Shown piece after piece: positions 7,732 to 15,576 of a stretch of 64,000 nucleotides of DNA. This stretch comes from Streptomyces sp. NBC_01296 (GTDB lineage Bacteria > Actinomycetota > Actinomycetes > Streptomycetales > Streptomycetaceae): the NCBI RefSeq assembly GCF_035984415.1, contig NZ_CP130720.1:4154001-4218000 (forward strand). Reading direction: 5' to 3'. Every line of letters starts with the position of its first letter. The stretch's first letter is position 1. A program made the translations under genes and the position numbers. The notes under the pieces are model-generated. The model did no database searches. It had not been told where the DNA came from and saw only the letters and a list, made by a program, of their open reading frames with translations.

Positions 7732-8949
7732 TCAGCCGAGCTTCATGTGTCCGGCCAAGCGCCGGATCTCCTCCGTGCGCGCGTTCCTGTTGGCGGACCG
7801 CAGGTCGTCCACCAAGTTCCGGGCGACGGGGCGGTTGCGTACGTGCTGAGGAGCGACCCCGTCAGCGCGAACGATGGACTCCGCCGCAGCTTCGGTCTTC
7901 CCGTTCATCATCTGGCTGGCCGCCGTGCAGACCCAGAAGTGAGACTTCCGCTCGCCAGACGCGATGTTCATGACGTCGACCAGCCCCGACCGGGAAAGCA
8001 CGTCCCGCGGGTGCCCGAGCTCAAGGCTGACTTCCACACTGTGGATCTCCGTGTTGACCGCATTGAACTGCGTCTGGAAGACGTTGCCATCAGCGGGTAG
8101 ATCTGCCGCTATCCGTCGTGCTTCCGCGAGGTGGGATTCCGCCTCGGTGCGGTCCCAGAGTCGGGACCAGGCGACGGCGGCCCGGAGGTGCATCGCACCC
8201 CACAGAGACCGGATGCTCGCATCAGCCATGGACAGATCAGGTTCGAGGTCATCGAGAGCCCTAAGTGCCATGTCCCGCGCCGCGGCTACCTCCCCCTCGT
8301 ACAGCCAGACTCCGCAGAGATCCCATCGGGCAGCTGCTCGAAGTGTCGGGGACTCGGCGCGCTCAGCCGCCACCAGCTCACGCTGAACGGCACTCCAACC
8401 AAGGTCGTGGTGACCCAGCAGGTTAGAGGAGACCCGGGCCATGTGGCTTGCACGGAGCATCAGGGCTTCTGCCCGCCGGAGGTCGTCCCCATCCGCGATG
8501 TCGCAGGCGACGATCAGGTCCCGCAGGATCTGCGGGAGCACGTCACCCAGAGCCGTGAATTTCGCGTCCTGCCGGAGCCGCTCAGCAGCAACCACCCGCG
8601 CGGCGACGTCTTCGAGTGAGGGCGGCTCGATGGCCCCGAGCAGCAGTGCACCGCCCGGCATCGTGGCTTGCTGGAGGGCAAGGCGAAGACCGGGAATCGC
8701 GGAGTGACCCGAGTCGAGTTCGGATGAGTCGTGGCGGTAGGGCTGCCCTGTCAGCTCAATGACTTCGACGCCGAGGGCTTCAGCCAGCTGCCCAAGGACG
8801 CTCATACGGTCGAGCGGCAGTCGCCCAGTCTCCACTTTCGAGACCCAGCTGACCGAGCGGTCTACAGCAGCGGCTAGCTGCGCCTGGTCCCAGCCAAGTC
8901 GGCGGCGCGCCCTTGCCACCCTTTACCCCGTGCTCAGATCCGCCCCCAT
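7732..8949 (-). pseudogene. XRE-family regulator gene with an in-frame stop near the start (intact frame 7732-8919)
   Basis: The protein has an N-terminal Cro/C1 HTH (RRLGWDQAQLAAAVDRSVSWVSKVETGRL, quoted in part) and a roughly 300-aa all-helical TPR-like domain, the plan of Streptomyces regulators thought to sense small ligands or peptides. The family normally starts MG-x-x-LSTG-x-RV. Here ATG 8949, behind a GGGAG site, reads MGADLSTG, then TAA (8923-8925), then R-V-A-R-A in the same frame: a CAA-to-TAA change would produce this. The GTG at 8919, 3 nt beyond the stop, could restart to give 395 aa without losing the HTH. I cannot tell whether it is dead or weakly expressed by reinitiation. 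Confidence 0.75.
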
Positions 8950-9539
8950 GATGGGCTCCCTTCGACACTACGAAGGTACCCGTGCCACTAGGAGGCACTG
9001 TCAGGAAAAGTGCCAGTGGACACACGAAGTACCCTGAGCCATGGGCCTGTTACAGGTTTCTCTACCTCATCAAGGCACCCGCCGCGCACGCGCGGCGCGT
9101 GCGGCCCGTCGTCCGGGCCGCCGCTCCTGTCTTCGCCCCGCTCCGGCCCGGCCGCCGACCGCACGCCTAACAGCTTGGGTTGATGGGTGACGAACCCACG
9201 ATGTGGCCGAGGCGGTACGCGAGTGCGGCTCAAGACGATGCCTCCGGCGGGGGCGCTCCGACTCCGGGATGGGAGGGGACCGTACGCGGGTGCCGGCCTG
9301 TGGGTTGTGTCGGTGGGGGACTCCCATCCCGTCTGCCGTCGACCCAGGCAGAGCCGAGCAGACACGGCACCGGGCGTCCAGGTCGTTCGTACAGTGGCGC
9401 GCTCCACCTGGACGCCCGGCACCGCGCCTGCTCCACGGTGTGTGGGTCGACGGCAGACGGGATGGGAGTTGAGGTGGCTGAGGTCGGGTGATGGAGTCAT
9501 TCGGCGCCTAATGTCAGTACCCCGAAGCAGAATGGACTC
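8950..9539. other. Non-coding stretch of the element with many inverted repeats
   Basis: About 590 bp without a convincing gene. Near the XRE gene there are short repeats that look like operators: CTTCG/CGAAG (8960-8975), GTGCC/GGCAC (8982-8998) with another GTGCC at 9010, and CGAAGGTACCC/CGAAGTACCC (8971-8981, 9025-9034). Short frames around 8982-9170 show no recognisable protein. The right half holds the large palindrome at 9321-9468. Confidence 0.6.
9321..9468. repeat. 148-bp imperfect palindrome with nested inverted repeats
   Basis: Perfect 26-bp outer arms (9321-9346 and 9443-9468) enclose a second perfect inverted pair of 14 bp (9370-9383 and 9406-9419) with a 22-nt central loop. The 10 bp at 9266-9275 are a further complement to 9321-9330, allowing an alternative fold. 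Possible roles: single-strand replication origin of a rolling-circle element, cis-acting transfer locus, or a MITE-like insertion. I cannot choose from sequence alone. Confidence 0.8.
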
Positions 9540-10124
9540 ATGAGCGATGGAGCTTCGATTGCACTGATCACTGCGTTGTCAACGCTCGCTGGCGCTGGCA
9601 TCACCAGTTGGCTCAGTCTGCTAACGAATCGTCACCAGTTCCGACACCAAGAGAGGTTGACGGACAAGGAGCGAGTCGAGGCCAGGCAAGACCAATACCG
9701 TACAACACGCAAGGAAGCGTACGTACAGTTCATAAATCAGGCAGTACGGACTGCACATGCGATAAGCGCGATGGTCAAGCCGGAAGCTCGTATCTCTGAG
9801 GAGACTTACCTCAGCGCCGCCGCACAAGCCCAGGAGAGACTGGCGGAGCTGTGGCCGCTCCTGGCGCTGGTGACCATCGAAGGGCCGGCAGAGGTAGCCG
9901 ACTTGGCAGACCAAGCCGCGAACGCCCTGATGACCGAAGGCGCGAAGGCTAGCAAGTTCCATCGGGCCCCTGACTCGAAGCCAGAGTTCGTCGCAGCGTC
10001 ACGCGCTCGTTGGCAAGCACAGCGCGACTTCGCACGGGCTGCCCGAGACACCGTTGCCATTCCTGCGCAACAAGGCGAGAGCGAGTTGCTTGCACCGCCG
10101 CACTCTCCCGAACTTGCCGCTTAA
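9540..10124 (+). CDS. Hypothetical single-pass membrane protein, cargo of the element
   Basis: A 194-aa protein starting MSDGASIALITALSTLAGAGITSWLS, an N-terminal transmembrane helix of about 20 residues, followed by a charged helical region (RHQERLTDKERVEARQDQYRTTRKEAYVQF) typical of short phage and plasmid membrane proteins with cytoplasmic coiled coils. The rest is soluble and helical. Base composition is clearly less GC-rich than the chromosome, a sign of foreign origin. No function can be assigned. It is the only gene between the palindrome and attR. Confidence 0.7.
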   Translation: MSDGASIALITALSTLAGAGITSWLSLLTNRHQFRHQERLTDKERVEARQDQYRTTRKEAYVQFINQAVRTAHAISAMVKPEARISEETYLSAAAQAQERLAELWPLLALVTIEGPAEVADLADQAANALMTEGAKASKFHRAPDSKPEFVAASRARWQAQRDFARAARDTVAIPAQQGESELLAPPHSPELAA

Positions 10125-10521
10125 CATCGCTTCCTGCAGCGCCCTAACTGTGCCAACTGGAACGCGTACGCTTGCCGCGCCCAGGCGAGAGGTGTGCGCG
10201 CGGTCGGCGCTGACAGGTCACTCCTGGCCATCGACGAAGCCCGACCGTCGGTTAGGTCCCGGACGAGTCTCCGGGCCGCCCCCAGACAGGCCGGGGATGC
10301 AACCATTCCCTTCAGAGCTGGAACCCCCGGAAGCCGACCGCGCGCTTGAGACCATAGAGGCCGGCACTGACAACAGCCCTGCCCGTGATGGGCCGTTGAG
10401 TGGTGAGTGTCTAACTGCGTGACAACGCCGACGAACATCGGCGGACGAGTGCGGACGCCTGCGAACCATCAGCGCAGGTGACGGGCTCAGCAACCCAGGG
10501 AAGCGCCCCCACCCGAGTTGC
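10125..10521. other. Element end without a recognisable gene
   Basis: About 400 bp between the cargo gene and attR. I see no frame with good codon use and a ribosome binding site, and no strong repeat. Confidence 0.6.
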
Positions 10522-10564
10522 TTCGGGACGAAGAGGTCGTGGGTTCAAATCCCGCCACCCCGAC
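10522..10564. repeat. Attachment site at the far end of the element (attR)
   Basis: Second copy of the 43-bp tRNA-Pro 3' sequence, identical to 3795-3837. It lacks the 5' half of the tRNA and is therefore not a gene but the displaced original 3' end. Confidence 0.95.
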
Positions 10565-10574
10565 GCTGTAGTAC

Positions 10575-10615
10575 CAGGTCAGGCCACCTACTAATGCAGT
10601 AGGTGGCCTGACCTG
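10575..10615. terminator. Original chromosomal terminator of tRNA-Pro, now stranded
   Basis: An 18-bp perfect stem (10575-10592 with 10598-10615), 5-nt loop, followed by CTTTC. It resembles the hairpin at 3848-3886 in sequence and distance from the att repeat. By the logic of integration this is the chromosomal copy. Confidence 0.8.
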
Positions 10616-10796
10616 CTTTCTGCGTGACCGGCCGGGTGACCACACTCTTGGGTCGACCTTGAAGGTGCCACCCATGGCGGTCGCGGCGGCGGCCGATGGT
10701 TGAATGTTCGATTGTCACGGTTCGGACGTTTCCGCACCCGCGCGCACACGTCCCCATACGGTGACCGGATTCGCACCCGTCCCTGTGGGGGTTTCC

Positions 10797-11393
10797 ATGT
10801 CTCAGCAGTTCCCGCCGCCCGGCCAGCCGCAGCCGGGGTACGGCTACCCGCCCCCGCCGCCGAAGAAGTCCGGCGCGGGGAAGATCGTCGGCTTCTCGTG
10901 TCTGGGTGTCGTGGGATTAGTCGTGCTCCTCGGCGTCATCGGGGCGGTCCTCGGCGGTGGGAGCAGTGACAAGACGGTGAAGGACGCCGCACCGCCGGCC
11001 GCTGCAACGTCCGCGCCGTCGAAGGCCCCCGAGTCCAAGCCGTCCTCCGCCGCACCTGAGAAGAAGGCTGCGGTCGATGTTGTGGCGAAGAAGGCGGAGT
11101 TCAAGAAGAGCATCATCGCGCAGGGCGACGCCTACACCAGCGTGTCCGTCACGATCACGAACAACAGCAGCAAGCCGATCGACGTGAACCCGCTCTACTT
11201 CGCGATCACCGACACGAACGGCACCAAGCACATGGCCGAACTCGGCGCCGACGAGGACCAGATCTCCACGGTGCAGCTGGCCCCCGGTGAAAACGTTACC
11301 GGTGCGATCACCGGCAAGGGCGCGTTCACAGCGAAGACGGTGACGTACACGGACGGTCTGATCGGCAAGGCGATCCGCGCCGACGTGTCCTGA
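10797..11393 (+). CDS. DUF4352-type membrane-anchored protein
   Basis: A 198-aa protein. A Pro/Gln/Gly-rich cytoplasmic head (MSQQFPPPGQPQPGYGYPPP) is followed by one transmembrane helix (about residues 33-55), an Ala/Pro/Ser linker, and an extracytoplasmic beta-sandwich of the DUF4352/telokin-like type (SVSVTITNNSSKPIDVNPLYFAITDTNG, quoted in part). Such proteins are common surface proteins of unknown role. An in-frame ATG at 10704 lies further upstream; 10797 is preferred because the family begins with the proline-rich head. It stands alone between the integrated element and the phosphonate cluster. Confidence 0.8.
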   Translation: MSQQFPPPGQPQPGYGYPPPPPKKSGAGKIVGFSCLGVVGLVVLLGVIGAVLGGGSSDKTVKDAAPPAAATSAPSKAPESKPSSAAPEKKAAVDVVAKKAEFKKSIIAQGDAYTSVSVTITNNSSKPIDVNPLYFAITDTNGTKHMAELGADEDQISTVQLAPGENVTGAITGKGAFTAKTVTYTDGLIGKAIRADVS

Positions 11394-11407
11394 CGCCCCC
11401 CTTTGAC

Positions 11408-11435
11408 GCCCCATCCCCGCGCCCGGGGGTGGGGC
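11408..11435. terminator. Hairpin after the DUF4352 gene
   Basis: About 11 bp of GC-rich stem (GCCCCATCCCC paired with GGGGGTGGGGC, including a G-T pair) and a short loop, 15 bp after the stop codon. It should insulate the phosphonate operon. Confidence 0.6.
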
Positions 11436-11589
11436 ACTCTGCTGCCCGGGCCCGGGTGATCCGGCGCCCTGCCCACGAGGGCGCGGGCCTCGGCGCCGGG
11501 GCGCCACCCTCGCGCCACCGGGGCAACACCGGGGCGGTGGATGCTCTTCAACAGCAAATGACCACTGACGCCGAGCGGAGGTGAAAGAA

Positions 11590-11658
11590 ATGAAGGTTTA
11601 CATCAAGCCGGAGGCCAAGAAGGTCGACCAGGGCACCATCGTCGCCGCTGTCCGCTAG
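11590..11658 (+). CDS. 22-residue putative scaffold (precursor) peptide ending in Val-Arg
   Basis: A short frame starting MKVYIKPEAK and ending TIVAAVR. Seen: a perfect ribosome binding site GGAGGTGA (11577-11584) 5 nt before the ATG, the best in the cluster; no Cys, Ser or aromatic residue near the C terminus; a strong hairpin just after the stop; and an amidotransferase gene 84 bp downstream. Known: fosfazinomycin A carries a Val-Arg dipeptide whose C-terminal carboxylate bears the hydrazide. Inferred: this is a ribosomal carrier whose terminal Arg (or Val-Arg) is converted to a hydrazide and later cut off, with the Lys/Glu-rich head as recognition sequence for the PqqD-like protein at 32866-33189. 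The size and M-x-x-x-x-KP...R shape recall PqqA, but no PqqE-like radical SAM gene is present. It could be a chance frame, though the ribosome binding site argues against that. Confidence 0.75.
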   Translation: MKVYIKPEAKKVDQGTIVAAVR

Positions 11659-11667
11659 TAGCGACCC

Positions 11668-11703
11668 ACATGCCACGCCTCCCGGACCGGGGGCGTGGCA
11701 TGT
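11668..11703 (+). terminator. Hairpin (partial terminator) between peptide gene and amidotransferase gene
   Basis: A perfect 12-bp stem (11668-11679 with 11692-11703) extended by an inner CCCG/CGGG pair, starting 10 nt after the peptide stop. In many RiPP operons such a hairpin lets most transcripts stop or be stabilised after the precursor gene, giving more peptide than enzyme. Confidence 0.7.
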
Positions 11704-11742
11704 CCGCTCCAGTCACCACGTCACAGGGGAATCGGAAGCCAT

Positions 11743-13926
11743 ATGTGCGGAATTGCAGGGTTCGCCCACACCGACGGAAGCGCCCTCGCGGGGTCGGCCG
11801 ACGCGATTCTCCGCGACATGGCCCATGCGCTGCGGCCGCGCGGGCCGGACGACATGCAGTTCCACCACACCGGGCAGGCGTGCATGTCCTTCACGCGGCT
11901 CGCGCTGATCGACCCCGAGGGCGGGCGGCAGCCGTTCATCAGCGAGGACGGGAACGTCATCCTCGCGGCGAACGGCGAGATCTACAACTACCGGGAGTTG
12001 CGCAAGGGGTTCGAGGGGCGGGTTCGCTTTCGGAGTGAGTCCGACTGCGAGGTTCTGCTCCATCTGTATTTGGAGAAGGGGCTCGCCTTTCTCGACGACG
12101 TGCGGGGGATGTTCGGCATCGCCGTCATCGACCTGCGCGAGCAGCGGCTGCTGCTCGCCCGCGACCGGCTCGGCATCAAGCCGCTGTTCGTCCACCGCAA
12201 CCGCGACACCGTGCTCTTCGGCTCCGAGGTCAAGGCGCTCTTCGCGCACCCCGACTGCCCGCGCGAGCTCGACTGGGCGCGCGCCCTCGCCGACCAGGGG
12301 CTCAGCGCCGCGCCCGTGATGACCGACGACGAGCCCGTGACCTGGTTCAAGGACGTGGACCACGTTCCCTCGGGGGCGATCGTCAACATCAGCCTGCAGG
12401 ACGGCGCGACCCGGGTGCACCGATACTGGGAGCTGCCCGCGCCGGCCGAGGCCGACGCGCTCCCCGAGAGCTTCTTCGTGCAGAGCATGGGCGACCTGCT
12501 CGCCTCCTCCGTACGGGAGTGCCTGATCGCCGACGCCGAGATCGGCGTCTTCCTCAGCGGCGGCCTCGACTCCGCGGCCATCACCGCCCTGTCGGCGCAC
12601 ACCGGGCTGCACACCTTCTCCGCGCTGACCGGTGCCACCGTCGTCAACAAGGACGCGCAGTACGCCCGCGCCACCGCCGACCTGCTCGGACTGCCCAACC
12701 ACCAGGTGGCCTTCGGGGCCGACCGCGTGCCCTCGCCCGATGAGTGGCGGCGCCTGCTGTGGCTGATGGAGACGCCGCAGTGCGGCCCGGAGCAGTTCTA
12801 CAAGAGCGAGATGTATCGTTTCGCCCGCGCCGAGCGGCCCGAGCTCAAGGCCATCCTGCTCGGCTCCGGCGCCGACGAGTTCAGCGGCGGCTACAGCGTC
12901 GCCCTCTCCGGCGGCGGCGACTGGGAGGACTTCGAGGGCAACCTGCGGACGATGGCCCGCCGCAAGGCCCTCGGCTCGCAGTCCTCCGTCTCCGTCTGGT
13001 GGGAGGGCACCGACCTGCCGCTGCTCAGCGACGACGCCGTCGGCGCGTACGCCCCCGGCGCGGTGGACGACCCGTACGGCTCCTACCTGGCCTGGAAGTT
13101 CCGGGACATGCAGCAGTACAACTTCTGGGTCGAGGACCGCACCGCCTCCGGCAACGGCGTCGAGGCCCGCGTCCCCTTCCTGGACCACCGGATCATCGAG
13201 CTGCTGGCGACCGTGCCGCGCGCCTACCGCAAGCGGCTGTTCTGGGACAAGCAGGTGATCCGCGAGGCCGTACGGGACATCCTGCCCGCAGAGGTGATCA
13301 TCCGGCCCAAGCTCGCCTTCTACGAGGGCGAGGGCGTGCGCCACACGCACCGCACCTTCACCCGGATGCTCGCGCAGAACGGCGACGAGCTCCTGGAGCA
13401 GGCCCTGTCCTCACCGCGCGCCGCCCAGTACCTCGACGGCGCGAACATCCACCGCGCCCTGCGCAGGCTGGAGCGGGACCAGAGCTCCGGGCACGTCGAA
13501 CTGCTGCTGCGCGTGGTCAACCTGGGCATCCTCGACCTGATGGCCGTGGACGTCCCGGGCAGCCGGGCCCCGTCCGGGCCCGCCCCGTACGAGCTGCGCG
13601 TGACGGACTTCGAGGGCCCCGAGGTCCAGGAGCTGTTCCCGCAGGTACGGATCGAGGACACCTCGGTGTTCCGCCTCGCCGAGGGCGTGCTCGTACTCGA
13701 CGACGCGGCGGAGGCGAACACCTCGTACGTCCTGGTCGACGGCGGGATCCGGTTCGTCATCGACCACCTGACCCACGCGGACTGGCTGCGGCTGCTGCGT
13801 GGATTCGACGGGCGCCGGCCGCTGTCGGAGGCGCTCGCCGCCGCCGGCTGCGAGCTCGACGCGATGCGTCCGCTGCTGGACGGATCGCTCGAGGCCGGCC
13901 TGCTGGAGACCGTCGACAGCGCCTGA
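11743..13926 (+). CDS. Asparagine-synthetase-like amidotransferase with C-terminal extension (FzmA-type), proposed peptide hydrazide synthase
   Basis: 727 aa. The N-terminal class II glutaminase is intact: Cys2 in MCGIAGF, RPRGPDD, LAANGEIYNY. The synthetase domain has the ATP PP-loop SGGLDS (about residues 271-276) and GSGADEFSGGY. ATG 11743 is chosen over the upstream ATG because the nucleophile must be residue 2. AsnB proteins usually end near 610-640 aa; here about 110 residues follow (from about 616: VFRLAEGVLVLDD, WLRLLRGFDGRRPLSEAL, LEAGLLE) with the pattern of a small winged-helix domain, possibly PqqD-like. Family chemistry: adenylate a carboxylate and attack it with nitrogen released from a glutamine-type donor through a tunnel. 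Inferred here: the donor is gamma-glutamyl hydrazide, the acceptor the C-terminal Arg of the 22-aa peptide. Confidence 0.85.
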   Translation: MCGIAGFAHTDGSALAGSADAILRDMAHALRPRGPDDMQFHHTGQACMSFTRLALIDPEGGRQPFISEDGNVILAANGEIYNYRELRKGFEGRVRFRSESDCEVLLHLYLEKGLAFLDDVRGMFGIAVIDLREQRLLLARDRLGIKPLFVHRNRDTVLFGSEVKALFAHPDCPRELDWARALADQGLSAAPVMTDDEPVTWFKDVDHVPSGAIVNISLQDGATRVHRYWELPAPAEADALPESFFVQSMGDLLASSVRECLIADAEIGVFLSGGLDSAAITALSAHTGLHTFSALTGATVVNKDAQYARATADLLGLPNHQVAFGADRVPSPDEWRRLLWLMETPQCGPEQFYKSEMYRFARAERPELKAILLGSGADEFSGGYSVALSGGGDWEDFEGNLRTMARRKALGSQSSVSVWWEGTDLPLLSDDAVGAYAPGAVDDPYGSYLAWKFRDMQQYNFWVEDRTASGNGVEARVPFLDHRIIELLATVPRAYRKRLFWDKQVIREAVRDILPAEVIIRPKLAFYEGEGVRHTHRTFTRMLAQNGDELLEQALSSPRAAQYLDGANIHRALRRLERDQSSGHVELLLRVVNLGILDLMAVDVPGSRAPSGPAPYELRVTDFEGPEVQELFPQVRIEDTSVFRLAEGVLVLDDAAEANTSYVLVDGGIRFVIDHLTHADWLRLLRGFDGRRPLSEALAAAGCELDAMRPLLDGSLEAGLLETVDSA

Positions 13927-14020
13927 AGGCGCGGCGCCGCCGCCGCGCCGTTCGGTCCCCCATTGGAAATCGGCATCCGGATGTGGATGTACGGAAGTAA
14001 TCACGAGTGAGGTCACCCCG

Positions 14021-14722
14021 ATGACAGCCCATCTCTACTGGGACGAGGTCTGGCGCACCGACAGCGGGCGCACAGGCGACTGGTCGCGGCCGCACCCGTG
14101 GGTCGTGGACGAGGCCGCCCGGCTGCAGAAGCTCGGCGCCGTGGACGTACTGGACCTCGGCTGCGGCGTCGGCCGGCACGCCGTCTGGTTCGCGGAGGCG
14201 GGGTTCACCAGCTCCGGCACCGACGCCAGCGAGGCGGCCGTCCTGGCCGCCCGGGAGGAGAGCGTCAAGCGCGGGGTGCAGGTCGGCCTCGAAGTCGGCG
14301 ACTTCGGCGAACTTCCCTACGCGGACGACAGTTTCGACTACGTCCTCGCCTTCAACGTGGTCTACCACAATGACGAGGCCGGGCTCGGACGCGTACTCGA
14401 CGAGGTACGGCGCGTACTGCGCCCGGGCGGCGTCTACCAGTCCACGATGCTCTCCAAGCGCAACGGCGAGTACGGGCGCGGCAACGAGGTCGGCCCCAAC
14501 ACCTTCCGCCAGCCCGGGGCCACCGACGACAAGGTGCACCCGCACATGTACGTGGACGCGGCCGACCTGCTGCGCCTGCACGCGGGATTCCGGCTGCTCA
14601 GCGCCACCGACGCCGAGCATGCCAAGCCCGGCTCCTTCCACTGGCACTGCGTCTTCGAGTTGCCCGGGGAGGACGTGGCCGGCACCAACCACGGCCGCTT
14701 CGCGCAGAGGGCCGGGGAATAG
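14021..14722 (+). CDS. fzmB: SAM-dependent O-methyltransferase (FzmB-like)
   Basis: A 233-aa class I methyltransferase. SAM site VLDLGCGVGRHAVWFAEAGF near residues 36-55, then an acidic loop and LAFNVVYHND. Start at ATG 14021 after GTGAGGT; an open frame runs further upstream without a site. In the published fosfazinomycin pathway FzmB esterifies phosphonoacetate to methyl phosphonoacetate. Position (second enzyme gene, directly before PEP mutase) and fold agree. Its stop TAG overlaps the GTG of the next gene by one base, so the genes are translationally coupled. The substrate is inferred from context. Confidence 0.85.
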   Translation: MTAHLYWDEVWRTDSGRTGDWSRPHPWVVDEAARLQKLGAVDVLDLGCGVGRHAVWFAEAGFTSSGTDASEAAVLAAREESVKRGVQVGLEVGDFGELPYADDSFDYVLAFNVVYHNDEAGLGRVLDEVRRVLRPGGVYQSTMLSKRNGEYGRGNEVGPNTFRQPGATDDKVHPHMYVDAADLLRLHAGFRLLSATDAEHAKPGSFHWHCVFELPGEDVAGTNHGRFAQRAGE

Positions 14723-15576
14723 TGTCGAAGGCGGCGCAACTGCGCGAGTTGCTGGAGCGCAAAGAGATAGCGCGGATCGTCGGATCCAGGGACGCGCTGA
14801 CGGCCCTGCTCGTCGAGGAGGCCGGCTTCGACGGCCTGTGGGCGTCGAGTTTCGAGATCTCCGCGTCCCGGGCCCTGCCCGACCTGGGCCTGCTGACCAT
14901 GTCCGAGCTGCTCGAAGCCTCCTCGCACGTCAACCAGGCGACCTCGCTGCCGCTGCTGGCGGACTGCGACACCGGCTTCGGCGGCAACATCAACGTCGTC
15001 CGCACGGTCCGCCAGTTCGAGGCGGCGGACATCGGCGGCATCTGCCTCGAGGACAAGGTGTTCCCCAAGCGGAACAGCTTCCTGGGCGGCGGCCAGAACC
15101 TCGAGGACGCGGGCGAGTTCGCCGGCCGGATCCAGGCAGCCGTGCGGGCCCGGACCACCGGGGACTTCACCGTCGTCGCCCGGGTCGAGGCGCTCATCGC
15201 CGGAGCCGGGCTCGAGGAGGCGCTGCGCCGCGCCCACCTGTACGCGGACGCGGGCGCCGACGCCATCCTGATCCACTCCAAGGAGTCCACGCCCGCCGAG
15301 ATCCTGGAGTTCCTCCAGGCCTGGCAGGCCCGCACGCCCGTGGTCGTCGTACCGACCACCTATCCGCACTGGGACCTCGCCGAGGCACAGGCGGCGGGCG
15401 TCTCGATGGTGATCTACGCGAACCACGCGCTGCGCGCCTCGGTCTCCGCCATGCGCGACGTCCTCGGGGAGATCCGGCTGCAGGGCGGGACCGGCGGGGT
15501 CGAGGACACCATCGCCCCGATGAAGGAGCTGTTCGGTCTCACGCAGGTCAACCGGTGGGAGGAGTGGAGCGCATGA
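14722..15576 (+). CDS. pepM: Phosphoenolpyruvate mutase
   Basis: A 284-aa isocitrate-lyase superfamily enzyme. It rearranges PEP to phosphonopyruvate and makes the C-P bond, the committed step to nearly all natural phosphonates. The diagnostic PEP mutase sequence EDKVFPKRNSF is present at about residues 110-120; DCDTGFGG (metal site) and ARVEALIAG are also conserved. This separates it from methylisocitrate lyase and oxaloacetate hydrolase relatives, which lack EDK-x5-NS. GTG start at 14722 overlaps the previous stop; the end overlaps the next start by 4 nt. The equilibrium favours PEP, so the decarboxylase that follows is needed for flux. Confidence 0.97.
   Translation: MSKAAQLRELLERKEIARIVGSRDALTALLVEEAGFDGLWASSFEISASRALPDLGLLTMSELLEASSHVNQATSLPLLADCDTGFGGNINVVRTVRQFEAADIGGICLEDKVFPKRNSFLGGGQNLEDAGEFAGRIQAAVRARTTGDFTVVARVEALIAGAGLEEALRRAHLYADAGADAILIHSKESTPAEILEFLQAWQARTPVVVVPTTYPHWDLAEAQAAGVSMVIYANHALRASVSAMRDVLGEIRLQGGTGGVEDTIAPMKELFGLTQVNRWEEWSA

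Larger units (their letters stand above)
3795..10564. mobile_element. pSAM2/AICE-type integrative element in tRNA-Pro, apparently degenerate
   Basis: 6.77 kb bounded by the 43-bp direct repeat of the tRNA-Pro 3' end. Genes in order: integrase, excisionase, replication initiator RepSA (frameshifted), a small gene (frameshifted), KorSA-like GntR regulator, XRE regulator (in-frame stop near the start), a structured non-coding stretch and one cargo gene. int-xis-rep order with a divergent GntR repressor is the layout of pSAM2-like actinomycete integrative and conjugative elements, and pSAM2 itself uses a tRNA-Pro. No FtsK/SpoIIIE-like Tra gene or clear spd genes are seen, so self-transfer is unlikely. 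Confidence 0.93.

Noticed and set aside
11590..11658. PqqA homologue
   Set aside because: Length and the KP...R shape are similar, but the Glu and Tyr that PqqE joins are not present in the right spacing and no radical SAM gene exists in the window.
11713..13350. Long open frame on the minus strand opposite the amidotransferase gene
   Set aside because: Shadow frame with unnatural composition; the plus-strand gene has intact catalytic motifs.
11590..13926. Lasso peptide system (short peptide, AsnB-like cyclase, PqqD protein)
   Set aside because: No transglutaminase-like B2 protease is encoded, the peptide has no core with an N-terminal Gly/Ala and Asp/Glu at ring positions 7-9, and the surrounding genes make a phosphonate hydrazide.
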